A stretch of DNA of 37,980 bases from an uncultured Christensenellaceae bacterium (GCA_910587455.1 CAJULK010000014.1:1-37980), one strand, 5' to 3'. Shown: positions 23,966 to 33,224, counted from the first letter of the stretch. A program made the numbers and translations. The notes: generated by a model from the letters alone, not told the origin.

Positions 23966-25648
23966 ATGAAAAAGAGTTTTCACTTTATAATAACGGCAAT
24001 GGCGGCGGCGCTTGTGCTCGCTTTTTCGGCGTTCGTGTTTGTCGGGTGTTCGGAGGAAAAGCCTACCGAGTTTGTTCTTGCCGAATACACGGTCGCCGAC
24101 GGCGATTTCGTCACCGTCAAAAATCCCGACGCCGAGTACCGTCTCATCGGCGACGTGCCGAGCGGCGTCGAGATAACTAAAGGCGGCAAATTCATAATTT
24201 CCGGCGATGTGCCCGACTGCACTCAGGTCACGATAGCCGCCGTTATAGCCGGCAGGATAACGTCCACGGCGGTATGCAAGCTGTCCGTGCCGACGGACGC
24301 GCCCGTGATAACGTTCGGCGGTATGTCCGGCTACGTGGTGTCGGGGAGCAGAATATCTGCGACGGCAGAACCGCTCTGCGGACTTTTATATTCGCTTAAA
24401 GACGATGCGGACGGCGTGATAATAAACCCCGTGACGGGGCTTATCCGGTTCACGAGCGCGGTTAAGGACGACGTTCCGTTCACGGTCGTCGCTACGGGAC
24501 GGGGCGCGTCGCAGACAAAAGAATACCGCACGGCGGTAGGCAATCTCGTGACGGCTCACGACCCCGAAGCCATAGTCGAACAGGGCGTCGGCGCGGAGCT
24601 CGAAATAACGCTCGATTTCGGCGACGGATCGGGCAGCAGCGCGCTGTTTAGAGAGATAGGCGTTGTCGGCGCGGAGATCGCAAAAACGCAGCTTACCGCC
24701 GACGAGTATTCTTACGACAAGGCGACGTGTACCGTTACCGTTGCGAAATCGGTCACCGAAAAGCTCGCGCAGGGCGAGAACGAGCTGTTGCTGTACACCG
24801 CAAAGAACGCCGTGTCTGTGAACGTGCGCGCGGCTAAGTACGTGCGCACCGCCGAAGAACTCGCCGCCATAGGCAGAACCCGCGAGGCGCTCGGCGGATA
24901 TTACGTGCTCGCAAACGATATAGATCTTTCCGATTATCTCAAATCCAAAACCGAAAGCGGCGAAAAAGGCGGGTGGTATCCGATAGGCAACTATCGCGAC
25001 GTCACGGACGGAACGGCTACCGCAGACGCGTTCCGCGGCACGTTCGACGGCTTGGGACATAAAATAACCGGACTGTGGATGGATTGGTTCGCCGTCCGCG
25101 AGTCGGGTGCAAACTATGATTCGTACTTTAATGCGGGGCTGTTCGGATACGTTACGCGCGACGGCGTTATAAGAAACGTCGAGGTGCACAGCGAGATCGA
25201 CGAAAAAAGTTATATGTGCTCGTACTCGGGCGGACTCGTGGGCGTAAACTGCGGCACGATAGAAAACTGCATTGCGAACATAACGGTGGTAATGGAGTTC
25301 GAACACCGCGTCGCGGGCGGGTTCGTCGGCAGAAACGAGGGCACGATACGCAACTGCATAAGCCTCGGCTGGGTGGGCGCGGCGCAAACTTACGGCGCGT
25401 TCTGCGGCACTGACATGGGCGATATAATCGACTGTTACGCCGTGGACGATCGGTCGCTCGCGATAGAAGCGAGCGTGCACGCCGACCGTCCCGAAATTCT
25501 GCCGTTCTGCGGTTCGGGCAGGGGCGAAAACTGCGCCGTGTTCGATAGCGCGGAGTCGCTTACGGCGGGCGCGGACTTTTCGGAGTGGAAAGGCTTTACG
25601 CAGCAAGACGGGGAGCTTCCCCGAATAAAAATTACTCAAACGAGGTAG
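23966..25648 (+). CDS. Surface lipoprotein with GLUG-type repeats
   Basis: This 560-residue protein has lipobox FVGC (Cys28). Residues about 30-280 look like successive beta-sandwich domains of Ig type (I do not recognise a family). The C-terminal half holds a parallel-beta-helix-like segment: YYVLANDIDLSDY, FRGTFDGLGHKITGLW, then GLUG motifs GGLVGVNCGTIENC and GGFVGRNEGTIRNC. Such proteins occur as surface glycan-binding or adhesion factors in Gram-positive polysaccharide loci. The position between the permeases and the ROK regulator suggests glycan capture for this system. AGGAGG lies 11 nt before the ATG; a TTG one codon earlier is closer to ideal spacing but is less likely as a start. Confidence 0.8.
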   Translation: MKKSFHFIITAMAAALVLAFSAFVFVGCSEEKPTEFVLAEYTVADGDFVTVKNPDAEYRLIGDVPSGVEITKGGKFIISGDVPDCTQVTIAAVIAGRITSTAVCKLSVPTDAPVITFGGMSGYVVSGSRISATAEPLCGLLYSLKDDADGVIINPVTGLIRFTSAVKDDVPFTVVATGRGASQTKEYRTAVGNLVTAHDPEAIVEQGVGAELEITLDFGDGSGSSALFREIGVVGAEIAKTQLTADEYSYDKATCTVTVAKSVTEKLAQGENELLLYTAKNAVSVNVRAAKYVRTAEELAAIGRTREALGGYYVLANDIDLSDYLKSKTESGEKGGWYPIGNYRDVTDGTATADAFRGTFDGLGHKITGLWMDWFAVRESGANYDSYFNAGLFGYVTRDGVIRNVEVHSEIDEKSYMCSYSGGLVGVNCGTIENCIANITVVMEFEHRVAGGFVGRNEGTIRNCISLGWVGAAQTYGAFCGTDMGDIIDCYAVDDRSLAIEASVHADRPEILPFCGSGRGENCAVFDSAESLTAGADFSEWKGFTQQDGELPRIKITQTR

Positions 25649-25655
25649 GCGAGTA

Positions 25656-26831
25656 ATGGGTCTTACGGGAAAAAATCAAAGCTACGCAAGATTGATAAAC
25701 AACAGAATGGTCATGCGCGAACTGAGCCGCGCCGACTGCTCGGCAACTATGCTGTCGCGCGAGCTGCGGCTCAGCAACGCCGCGCTGTCGTCCATAATCT
25801 CCGATCTCAAACGCGACGGATACATCCGCGAAGTGGCGTGCACGGACAATAACGCGACGCAGGCGCTCGGCAGAAAACCCGTTTACTATTCCATAAACGA
25901 AAACTTCGGGTGCGTGGCGGTCGTAGGACTTTCCAACCACCGCGCGACAGTGGCGCTCAGCGACATGAAAGCGTGCATAACCGATTCGGTGGAAACGCGG
26001 GTCGAACGGTACGACGTGGCGACCATTTACGAGCTTGTTCTCACGCTCAAAAATCTTATCGCAAAACCCGAGTATTCGGGCGTGCCTCTTCTCGGCATAG
26101 ACCTTTCCGTGCCCGGCAGGGTCAACGAGGTAACGGGTGATCTCATACTGTCTCCGCAGTTCGATAAAGATCTTTTCGGCGAAAAGAATTATATGGTCGA
26201 TCTGTTTGCGCGTCAGTTCGGTGTGCCCGTAAAGATGACAAACGATATAAATCTCGCAGGCTATGCGGAAATGTGCCGCGGCGCGCTCCGAGACGTGGAA
26301 AACGGCATGCTCGTGCACGTGGACGAGGGCATCGGCGGCGCACTGATACTCGGCGGAAAACTTTATACCGGTTCGCAGGGTTTTGCGGGCGAGATAGGAA
26401 TTATGCGCACTGAGTTCGACGGGCGCATCGATGTGCTCGACGAGTTTTCGAGTATGCGCGCCGTAAAGAACAAACTGTCGGACGGCAAGGAAATACATAC
26501 CGACGACGTAATGCGGCTGTATCGGTCCGATGCCTCCGCTCGCGAATACATAAACAAAACCGCCGACTGCATAGGCAGAGTGCTCAAAGACGTGGTCGAA
26601 CTTTTGGATATTTCGACGATAGTCGTTTCGGGCAGGGTGACGGGGTTCGGCGACGAATACTTCGAATGTATTCAAGCCGCCGTGGATAAGTCCATAAACG
26701 GCGCGAGGGTTTGTCCGTCCGCGCTCGACAGAGGCGCGTCGATAGTCGGCGCGGTGTCGAAAGCGGTGGAGGCTTTGACCGCAGACATATTGGAAAACAA
26801 ATCGAATAATAAATCCTGGAGGAATGAATGA
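25656..26831 (+). CDS. ROK-family transcriptional regulator
   Basis: This is a 391-residue NagC/XylR-type regulator. A winged-helix DNA-binding region occupies about residues 15-65 (MLSRELRLSNAALSSIISDL is the helix-turn-helix). The ROK sugar-binding domain follows, with LGIDLSVPGRVN, TNDINLAGYAEM, HVDEGIGGALILGGKL and the GSQGFAGEIG loop. The DxGxT phosphate loop of ROK kinases is degraded (VGLSNHRATV), and the zinc motif CxCGxxGCxE is missing after GEIGIMRTEF. It should therefore bind a sugar ligand without phosphorylating it. It is probably the local repressor of the glucan locus. It starts 7 nt after the previous gene and overlaps the next by 4 nt. Confidence 0.9.
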   Translation: MGLTGKNQSYARLINNRMVMRELSRADCSATMLSRELRLSNAALSSIISDLKRDGYIREVACTDNNATQALGRKPVYYSINENFGCVAVVGLSNHRATVALSDMKACITDSVETRVERYDVATIYELVLTLKNLIAKPEYSGVPLLGIDLSVPGRVNEVTGDLILSPQFDKDLFGEKNYMVDLFARQFGVPVKMTNDINLAGYAEMCRGALRDVENGMLVHVDEGIGGALILGGKLYTGSQGFAGEIGIMRTEFDGRIDVLDEFSSMRAVKNKLSDGKEIHTDDVMRLYRSDASAREYINKTADCIGRVLKDVVELLDISTIVVSGRVTGFGDEYFECIQAAVDKSINGARVCPSALDRGASIVGAVSKAVEALTADILENKSNNKSWRNE

Positions 26832-29773
26832 TGAAAAAAAGGACAATTATAGCGAGCACCGTGTTCGCTTCGCTGTTCATGTGCGCGGGCGGACTTATCG
26901 CCTGCGACGACAATTCGGGCGTGGGGGGGGGTACTCAAAATCCCACGCAGCTCGCTGCGCCGACGATTACGCTTAACGAAAACGTCGTGAGCTGGCAAGC
27001 CGTAGAGCACGCGACGAGCTACGACGTTACGGTCGGCAGCGCGGCGGCGGTCAATACTACTGACACGAGCTACACGCTCACCGTGACCGAAGAGGGCGAG
27101 TACAAGATCACGGTCATAGCCAAATCGACGGACGCCAACTATACGGCGAGCGCCAAGTCGAACGAGGTCGTTTATACGTACGAGATCCCCGAACCTGTCA
27201 CGCTCGCTCGGCTCGAAAAAGTGACCGATCCGGCAAAGACCACGTACTTCCTCGACGAGAAAGCCACCGAGCTCGACATGACGGGCGCGACGTTCCGCGC
27301 TGTGTACAGCAACGACAGCAGAGAGGAAGTCACGCCCACGCTCAAAGGTACCGTCGATCTTTCCACGGTCGGCGAAAAGGAAGTGACGTTCGAGTACGGC
27401 AACGACACGATCGGCAAGCGCGAAGTCAAGCTGACCGTCACCGTAAAGGAGCGCACGGCAGCCGACCTCGACGCTGCGGGAACGGCGTATGCCACTGCGG
27501 AAAACGAATACGGCGCCGATAAATATTTTATCTCCGACAAGGAGGTCGACGGCGCGGTGGACATGAAAGGCAATGCGCTCACCGTAATCAAGGAAGGCGG
27601 AAAGTCGTACATAGCGGGCAACAGCTTTGCTTCTTCGGGCGCAATGCTCGTAAAAACGACGGGCGCTTCTCCCGAGTACATCAACGTTATCGCCGCAAAG
27701 TACATAACCAATGCGGCGGATCTGCGGGCAGTAAACGACGATCTCGCAGGCTACTACATTCTCAGAAACGACATCACGCTCGAGGGCACGGAGCGCGCCG
27801 CCGACGGCTCGCTCACTCCCATCTGGGCGAAGGGCTTTACGCCCATCGGCAAAGCGCCTATAAAAGAAATTGCGTCGGAACCGCCGTTCACGTTCGCGCC
27901 CGACGGCGACGATCTCGTTCAAGAGGGCGCCGCGTTTACGGGCACGTTCGACGGCAGGGGCTATATCATAGGCGATCTTCTCACGTTCTTCCCCAACGAA
28001 CAGCCTACGGCGGCTACGGCGTACTATTTGGGCATGTTCGGTTATATCGGCAAAACGGGTACGGTCAAAAACTTTACCATGCGCTCGTCCATGGTGCGCG
28101 GCGGCAACCTCAGTTCGTTTGTTGCGGGCGTTAACATGGGTACGGTGGAAAACGTCGTTATCGACGAGTCGTGCGCGCTCTTCGGCACGTACATGTCGGT
28201 CGGCGGATTTATAGCCGGGTATAACGGCGGCACCGTCAAAAACTGCGTATCGTACGCGACGAACTTCGGCGGCTGGAACAGCGCGTCTTACGACTTTGCG
28301 AAAGCGGCGGGCGACGCGTCCGAATCGGCTTCCGAAACGAACGTCTTTATTGCCGATAAGACGGACAAAACCGCGGAGCTCGGCGACGGCTGGTTGTTCA
28401 TAGACGGCTACGGCACGGTGTACGCCAATTCCGAATACAGAAAAGTGCTCGACATCGACAAGACGTGGTACGTCGGGCAGCCGTTCAAAGTAAAGATCTA
28501 TACGCAGGCGGACGACGAGGTGTCGTTTGCCACGTGGGGAATAAGAGATCACGACAATGCCGATAACCCTGCGGTCAAGTTCAAATCCTACGATCCCGAC
28601 ACGCGCACATATACTATGGAATTTGCCCAAACGGTAACGAGCGAAATACTCGCGGGCGGAAACACCTTCGTAACGGCGGTGCGCATAAACGGCTCTACCG
28701 TAGCTTCGTTCGGCATAACGGTCGGCGCGCCTTACATTACGGGCATAACCGCCGTAGCCACCCAAAACATAGAGTGCGTAAAGGACGGCGCGCTCAATCT
28801 CGGCGGAATAGACCTCACAGTGGAAATGTCGGACGGAGCTTCCGACACGGTCAATCCCACCGAAGTGCGCGGGCTCGATTCTTCGACGGTCGGCGAAAAG
28901 AGCGTAACGTTCGTGTGGAGCGACGGCACTAACGAATACACGGTAAACGGCACGGTCAAAGTAGTCGATTCGACGGGCGCGATAACCGCGAGCGTCAAAC
29001 AGGGCGTGGACAAAGTGATCATTCCCTATCTCAACGGTTGGAAGCTCGCCAACGTTACCGATTGGTCGCAGTTCTTCGACGTTTCCACGACCGATTACAC
29101 CGTGACCGTAACGGGCAGTCTCTACGGCGAAGTTACGTTCACCGTATCCAAGTCGGGCATGACTTCGGCTACCGTCACCGTAGACACGTATCTCGAAGTC
29201 AACAGCAAAGAATCTTTCGCGGCTATCAATAACAATCTTGCGGGTTGGTACGCTGTGACGGGAGATATAGACTTCGGCGAAACGGGAACGGTATTGGGTC
29301 TGCCGCCCACGCGCGACGAATCGGCTTCCGAAAACGGCTGGTTCATCGATCTCGCTCAGGCGAACGGCAACGCGTTTACCGGAAAATTCGACGGGCAGAG
29401 CCATACGCTCAGGAATTGGAAGATAGAAAAATCGGGCTGGCAGTTCGCAAACTATTACGGCGCGATGTTCGCTTATATCGGAACGGGCGCTTACGTAGGC
29501 AATTTCACGGTAGACAAAGCGGCGGTATCCGTTTCGCAGGACGCTTCCGTTGTGTCGGCGCTTAACTGCGGAACTATCGACAAAGTAACGGTGAACGCGA
29601 ATTGCACGGTTAACGCTACGTACGGCAGAAAAGCCGTGTTTGCGATAGTCAACAACGGAAATATTACCGATTATGTCAATTCGATAGATACGGACGTTGT
29701 TTACAGCGGCACGGACTATACGTCCACGGGTACCGCCACTCCTGCCGCGCCTTCCGCCGGCTCCTCTCTTTAG
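26828..29773 (+). CDS. Multidomain surface lipoprotein (Fn3, Ig-like and GLUG segments), frame ends just before a GH16 domain
   Basis: This 981-residue protein has lipobox LIAC (Cys26), followed at residues 32-35 by glycines encoded in a run of nine G. Residues about 40-120 look like fibronectin type III. Two bacterial Ig-like (Big_3-type) domains end in STVGEKEVTFEY and STVGEKSVTFVW. GLUG/beta-helix segments occur around FTGTFDGRGYIIGDL with GGFIAGYNGGTVKNC, and again around FTGKFDGQSHTLRNW. It ends in a Thr/Pro/Ala/Ser linker and a TAG stop at 29771, where the next frame continues directly into a GH16 domain. The natural product is therefore probably a fusion of about 1370 residues. GGAGG lies 5 nt before the ATG; a second ATG follows. 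Inferred role: glucan-binding surface enzyme. Confidence 0.85.
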   Translation: MMKKRTIIASTVFASLFMCAGGLIACDDNSGVGGGTQNPTQLAAPTITLNENVVSWQAVEHATSYDVTVGSAAAVNTTDTSYTLTVTEEGEYKITVIAKSTDANYTASAKSNEVVYTYEIPEPVTLARLEKVTDPAKTTYFLDEKATELDMTGATFRAVYSNDSREEVTPTLKGTVDLSTVGEKEVTFEYGNDTIGKREVKLTVTVKERTAADLDAAGTAYATAENEYGADKYFISDKEVDGAVDMKGNALTVIKEGGKSYIAGNSFASSGAMLVKTTGASPEYINVIAAKYITNAADLRAVNDDLAGYYILRNDITLEGTERAADGSLTPIWAKGFTPIGKAPIKEIASEPPFTFAPDGDDLVQEGAAFTGTFDGRGYIIGDLLTFFPNEQPTAATAYYLGMFGYIGKTGTVKNFTMRSSMVRGGNLSSFVAGVNMGTVENVVIDESCALFGTYMSVGGFIAGYNGGTVKNCVSYATNFGGWNSASYDFAKAAGDASESASETNVFIADKTDKTAELGDGWLFIDGYGTVYANSEYRKVLDIDKTWYVGQPFKVKIYTQADDEVSFATWGIRDHDNADNPAVKFKSYDPDTRTYTMEFAQTVTSEILAGGNTFVTAVRINGSTVASFGITVGAPYITGITAVATQNIECVKDGALNLGGIDLTVEMSDGASDTVNPTEVRGLDSSTVGEKSVTFVWSDGTNEYTVNGTVKVVDSTGAITASVKQGVDKVIIPYLNGWKLANVTDWSQFFDVSTTDYTVTVTGSLYGEVTFTVSKSGMTSATVTVDTYLEVNSKESFAAINNNLAGWYAVTGDIDFGETGTVLGLPPTRDESASENGWFIDLAQANGNAFTGKFDGQSHTLRNWKIEKSGWQFANYYGAMFAYIGTGAYVGNFTVDKAAVSVSQDASVVSALNCGTIDKVTVNANCTVNATYGRKAVFAIVNNGNITDYVNSIDTDVVYSGTDYTSTGTATPAAPSAGSSL
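26923..26931 (+). repeat. Homopolymeric G9 tract inside a surface lipoprotein gene
   Basis: Nine consecutive G bases lie seven codons after the lipobox cysteine. Slippage here would truncate the protein right after its anchor, as in contingency loci. In the frame given the tract is in phase. Confidence 0.9.
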
Positions 29774-30929
29774 CTCCGCCGATTGGCTTGTAAAACGTCA
29801 GATTTGGGGCACCGAAACTCAGACGCACGGCGGAGTGATACCCGAAAACGTCGCGGTAGCCGCTAACGGCGATCTGCATATCGCGGTCAACGGCGATTAT
29901 TACGTCGGCGAAAAGCGCGGCGTTGCGCTCGGCAACGAGGGAAGCACGGATAACGGCAGGCGCACGGGCGGCGTGGTTCAGTCCAAGCGCACATACGGTC
30001 CGGGCAGCTTCGAGGTCGTTATGAAGATCCCGTCGGTCAACGGCGTGTGTTCGTCGATGTGGCTGTACAACAATTATACCGCCGACGGCGTAAATCACAA
30101 CGACGAGATCGACATAGAGCTTCACGGCACGGTGTATCCGTCGCACGGCGGCGCGGTCGGCACGTTCCGCAAAGCGCTTTGCACGAGTTGGCTTGCCGAG
30201 GACAACAGCATAAGCGAGTACGTAGCTTCGCCGAGCGGCGCGCTCAACGACGGCGAGTTCCATACATATCGCATCGATTGGCACACCGGCGCGAACCCCC
30301 GTATCGAATATTACATCGACGGAGTAAAAGTTGCTACGCAGACCACATACGTGCCGACCAACGAGATGTATATGAATATCGGATGTTGGTTTCCCAATAA
30401 TTGGTGCGGTGCGCCCGACTTCGAAACGGATACGCTCGTCGTAAAAAGCTTTGGGTACACGCCTTTTTCGGGCGAGACGGCTACAAAACTTTTCTGCGAT
30501 ACGCTCGGCGCAAACGACGTTATTCTCCACGCGTATCCGCAGAGCGCGGGCGAAATTCCCGAAAGCAACCTTTTGGCGAACGGAAAGTTCGACAGGGCGG
30601 CGGACAAACCGAGCGTGTGGACTCTGCCCGCGGGCGCGACGACGGGCGCAAACGGCGGAGTGACTTTTTCGGGGACGCTGTCGCAAGACGTCGAACTCGA
30701 CTGCGGCGGACTCGAGATGAAGCTCGCGCTCGTCGGCAACGGCAGCTTTTCCGTCAAGATACGGTACGGCAGCGTCGTGGACGGCGTTGCGGTGAACGGC
30801 GAGGTCACGCTCGCGTTCGACGGCGGCGGAATAAAATCGTTCGTTCCGCCCGAAAACTGCACTAAACTGACGATAGAGATAACGTCGACTGCGCAGGCGA
30901 AGCTCGCTTCCGCGACGCTTACGGTGTAA
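29697..30929 (+). pseudogene. GH16 domain in the +1 frame: frameshifted C-terminal part of the preceding lipoprotein
   Basis: This open frame has no signal peptide, no ribosome-binding site and no convincing start codon; the GH16 homology begins at about 29772 with SSADWLVKRQIWG. The catalytic signature EIDIE is intact (Glu codon 30105, Asp 30111, Glu 30117), and CWFPNNWCGAPDF and FGYTPF parallel the GH16 enzyme at 20578. About 130 residues of beta-rich sequence follow. Compared with that paralog, roughly ten residues of the first strand (FFDDF) are missing at the junction. It may be expressed by +1 frameshifting at CTT-TAG-C, be silent because of a recent indel, or be an assembly error. The upstream linker and shared operon position argue that it belongs to the preceding protein. 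Confidence 0.7.
29768..29774 (+). other. Possible +1 frameshift site CTT-TAG-C
   Basis: The zero-frame codons are CTT then TAG, followed by C. This has the same architecture as the release-factor-2 site CTT-TGA-C: the leucine tRNA can re-pair one base forward on TTT, after which AGC TCC GCC GAT TGG continues the GH16 frame. There is no purine-rich stimulator upstream, which weakens the case. The bases are also part of a short CT repeat (29764-29769) where loss of two bases would create the same disruption. Confidence 0.35.
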
Positions 30930-30950
30930 AACGGCGATTGCGCCTAAAAC

Positions 30951-30969
30951 ATTTCGGATATTCCGAAAT
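30951..30969. promoter_or_regulatory. Palindrome upstream of the phosphohexomutase promoter
   Basis: ATTTCGGA (30951-30958) and TCCGAAAT (30962-30969) form a perfect 8-bp inverted repeat around TAT, ending 3 nt before the -35 box. No T run follows, so an operator or activator site is more likely than a terminator. Confidence 0.55.
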
Positions 30970-30972
30970 CAC

Positions 30973-31021
30973 TTGTAAAAAACATTGAAACGTGATATCA
31001 TAGGGGTGCTCGGTGCACCCC
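30973..31021 (+). promoter_or_regulatory. Promoter and leader hairpin of the phosphohexomutase-nagBA operon
   Basis: TTGTAA (30973-30978) and TATCAT (30996-31001) are spaced by 17 nt. A 7-bp inverted repeat, GGGGTGC (31003-31009) with GCACCCC (31015-31021), sits over the predicted start point near 31008. It could act as an operator or as a 5' hairpin on the mRNA. Confidence 0.7.
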
Positions 31022-31057
31022 CTTGGTATCGCTGACCCAAATCGGAGATAAGACTAC

Positions 31058-32464
31058 ATGATAAAATTCGGAACGGGCGGTTTTCGCGGGGTCATAGGCG
31101 ACGACTTTACCAAGAGCAACGTGCAGCTTGTTGCGCAGGGACTGTGCGATATAATCCGCGAGGACGGAAGCGACAAGCCCGTACCCGTCGGGTACGATTA
31201 CAGATTCGAGTCGGGCTTCTTTGCCGAATGGATAGCCGAAGTTTTGGCTGCCAACGGCGTGAAATGTCTGCTGTATACGCAGTCTTTGCCCACGCCCGCC
31301 ATCATGACGGCGGTTCGCGACGAGGCGCTCGATTACGGCATAATGATCACGGCAAGCCACAATCCGTACTACTTCAACGGCGTAAAAATGTTTGTGCGCG
31401 GCGGTATGGACGCGGACGTGGAGTTTACCGACCGTCTCGAAAAAAAAGTGCTCGCCGTCGATCGCGTAAAAACGTCGGACGCGGCTGTCGCTAAGGAAAA
31501 GGGTCTTATAGTTCCGTATTCCAATAAGGAAAAGTACCTTCAAAACATTCTCGATTTCATTTCGCCGACGGTGCGCGGAAGCGGGGTCAAGATACTTTTC
31601 GACAATCTTTGCGGCGTGGGTGCGAGCTGTATCGAACCGCTTTTCGACAAGCTCGGGATAAAGAATTTCAGCGCGCTCAACTGTCGGCACGACGCGTTTT
31701 TCGGATTTGTGAATCCCAATCCGACGCGCGAGGTGATGGAACGGCTTGCCGACACAGTCGTTTCCGAAAAGTACGACTTTGCCATGGCGACCGACAGCGA
31801 CAGCGACAGGCTGGGCATTCTCGACGAAAAGGGCAATTACGTTTCGAGCAACGATATTCTCGCGTGTCTGTACTACTACCTTATTAAGTACCGCGGCATG
31901 AAAGGCGACGTCGTTAAAAACTGCGCCACGTCCGTGCTTATAGACAAGGTGGCGGCAAACGCCGGCTATGCCTGTCACGAGGTGGACGTCGGGTTCAAGA
32001 ACATTTCATCGGCCATAAAAAAATACGACGCGCTCGTGGGCGGCGAGAGCAGCGGCGGACTGACCGTTCGCGGTTATATATTCGGCAAGGACAGTGTTTT
32101 CAGCTCGGCGCTGTTTACTGAAATGGTTACCGTCATGAAAAAACCCGTTTCCGAGATCGTTAAGGAAGTGCACGACTTTGCGGGATACCGATATTCTTAC
32201 GTCGAGGACGAGATCAGGTTCGACGGCGAGAGCGAGGAAAGTATCACCGCGCGGATCGCGTCGGCTTCGCCCGAGTTCGACCGCGAGCTTGTACGCTCGT
32301 TGCGGCTCAACCGCAATTTCAAGTATATGTTTGCAAACGACTGTTGGGCGATGATCAGACTGTCGGGTACGGAGCCTGTGTTCAGGGTGTGCGCCGAGTT
32401 CGAAACGGAAGCGGCGGCGCGTGAAAATATAGAACGTCTCAGAACGCTTATACTCGACAAATAA
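31058..32464 (+). CDS. pgcA: Alpha-phosphohexomutase (phosphoglucomutase/phosphomannomutase)
   Basis: This 468-residue cytoplasmic enzyme interconverts hexose 1- and 6-phosphates. All four family motifs are present: catalytic phosphoserine Ser100 in TASHNP, magnesium loop DSDSDR (246-251), sugar loop GGESSGG around Glu330, and phosphate-binding RLSGTEP near residue 436. The length is typical. The GESSG sugar loop is closer to the phosphoglucomutase/phosphomannomutase groups than to GlmM. In context it would convert the glucose 1-phosphate made by the GH94-like phosphorylase, and it precedes nagB and nagA. GGAG lies before the ATG. Confidence 0.92.
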   Translation: MIKFGTGGFRGVIGDDFTKSNVQLVAQGLCDIIREDGSDKPVPVGYDYRFESGFFAEWIAEVLAANGVKCLLYTQSLPTPAIMTAVRDEALDYGIMITASHNPYYFNGVKMFVRGGMDADVEFTDRLEKKVLAVDRVKTSDAAVAKEKGLIVPYSNKEKYLQNILDFISPTVRGSGVKILFDNLCGVGASCIEPLFDKLGIKNFSALNCRHDAFFGFVNPNPTREVMERLADTVVSEKYDFAMATDSDSDRLGILDEKGNYVSSNDILACLYYYLIKYRGMKGDVVKNCATSVLIDKVAANAGYACHEVDVGFKNISSAIKKYDALVGGESSGGLTVRGYIFGKDSVFSSALFTEMVTVMKKPVSEIVKEVHDFAGYRYSYVEDEIRFDGESEESITARIASASPEFDRELVRSLRLNRNFKYMFANDCWAMIRLSGTEPVFRVCAEFETEAAARENIERLRTLILDK

Positions 32465-32501
32465 CGCTGCTGCGTATTAACTACTACACTTAAGAGGCGA
32501 T

Positions 32502-33224
32502 ATGAAAATCATCAAGGTCAAAAATTACGACGAAATGAGCGATAAAAGCGCCGAAATACTCGCGTCTGTCGTCAAAGCCGAGCCGCACGCGACGCTCGGG
32601 CTCGCTACCGGCAGTACGGTCTTGGGCACATACGACAGACTCGTCGAAATGTACAAGCGCGGCGAAATTTCGTTCGCTGACATTTCGTCGTTCAATCTCG
32701 ACGAATACGTCGGACTGGGCGGCGACAGCGATCAGAGCTATGTGCATTACATGCGCAAACATCTGTTCTGCCGAACCGATTTCGATCTTAAAAATACGCA
32801 CCTTCCCGACGGCGCGGCAGAGAACGCGGAGGAAGAGTGTGCGCGCTATTCGGCACTGCTCGCGGCCAATCCGCGCAGGATACAGCTTTTGGGATTGGGC
32901 AGCGACGGTCACATCGGTTTTAACGAGCCGTATTCGCCGTTTGACGGCACCACGCACGTAGCCGAGCTTGCCGAAAGCACAATATCGGACAACTCGCGGC
33001 TGTTCGAGCGCTTAGATGACGTTCCGCGCAAAGCGATAACTATGGGCATTGCCGAAATAATGCAGGCGCGATCCATACTTATTTTGGTGAGCGGCGCGGC
33101 GAAAGCCGAGGCTGTGCGCGCTATGGTAAACGGCGAAGTAAACGAAAGCTGTCCCGCGAGCGTTTTGCAGCGCCACGGCGACGTTACGCTCATTGTGGAC
33201 GAGGCGGCGGCAGGCTTATTATGA
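32502..33224 (+). CDS. nagB: Glucosamine-6-phosphate deaminase
   Basis: This 240-residue cytoplasmic enzyme converts glucosamine 6-phosphate to fructose 6-phosphate and ammonia. LATGSTVLG (34-42) binds phosphate, NLDEYVGL (65-72) carries the proton-transfer Asp, and GLGSDGHIGFNEP (131-143) contains the catalytic His. The length matches short bacterial NagB, without the C-terminal extension of some homologs. AAGAGG precedes the ATG. The stop overlaps the nagA start by 4 nt. Confidence 0.97.
   Translation: MKIIKVKNYDEMSDKSAEILASVVKAEPHATLGLATGSTVLGTYDRLVEMYKRGEISFADISSFNLDEYVGLGGDSDQSYVHYMRKHLFCRTDFDLKNTHLPDGAAENAEEECARYSALLAANPRRIQLLGLGSDGHIGFNEPYSPFDGTTHVAELAESTISDNSRLFERLDDVPRKAITMGIAEIMQARSILILVSGAAKAEAVRAMVNGEVNESCPASVLQRHGDVTLIVDEAAAGLL

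Noticed and set aside
26672..29404. 910-codon minus-strand frame opposite the large lipoprotein
   Set aside because: Shadow of the coding strand, with low-complexity Arg/Val composition and no start signal.
30951..30969. Palindrome as terminator of the glucan operon
   Set aside because: No T tract follows on either strand; an operator is more likely.
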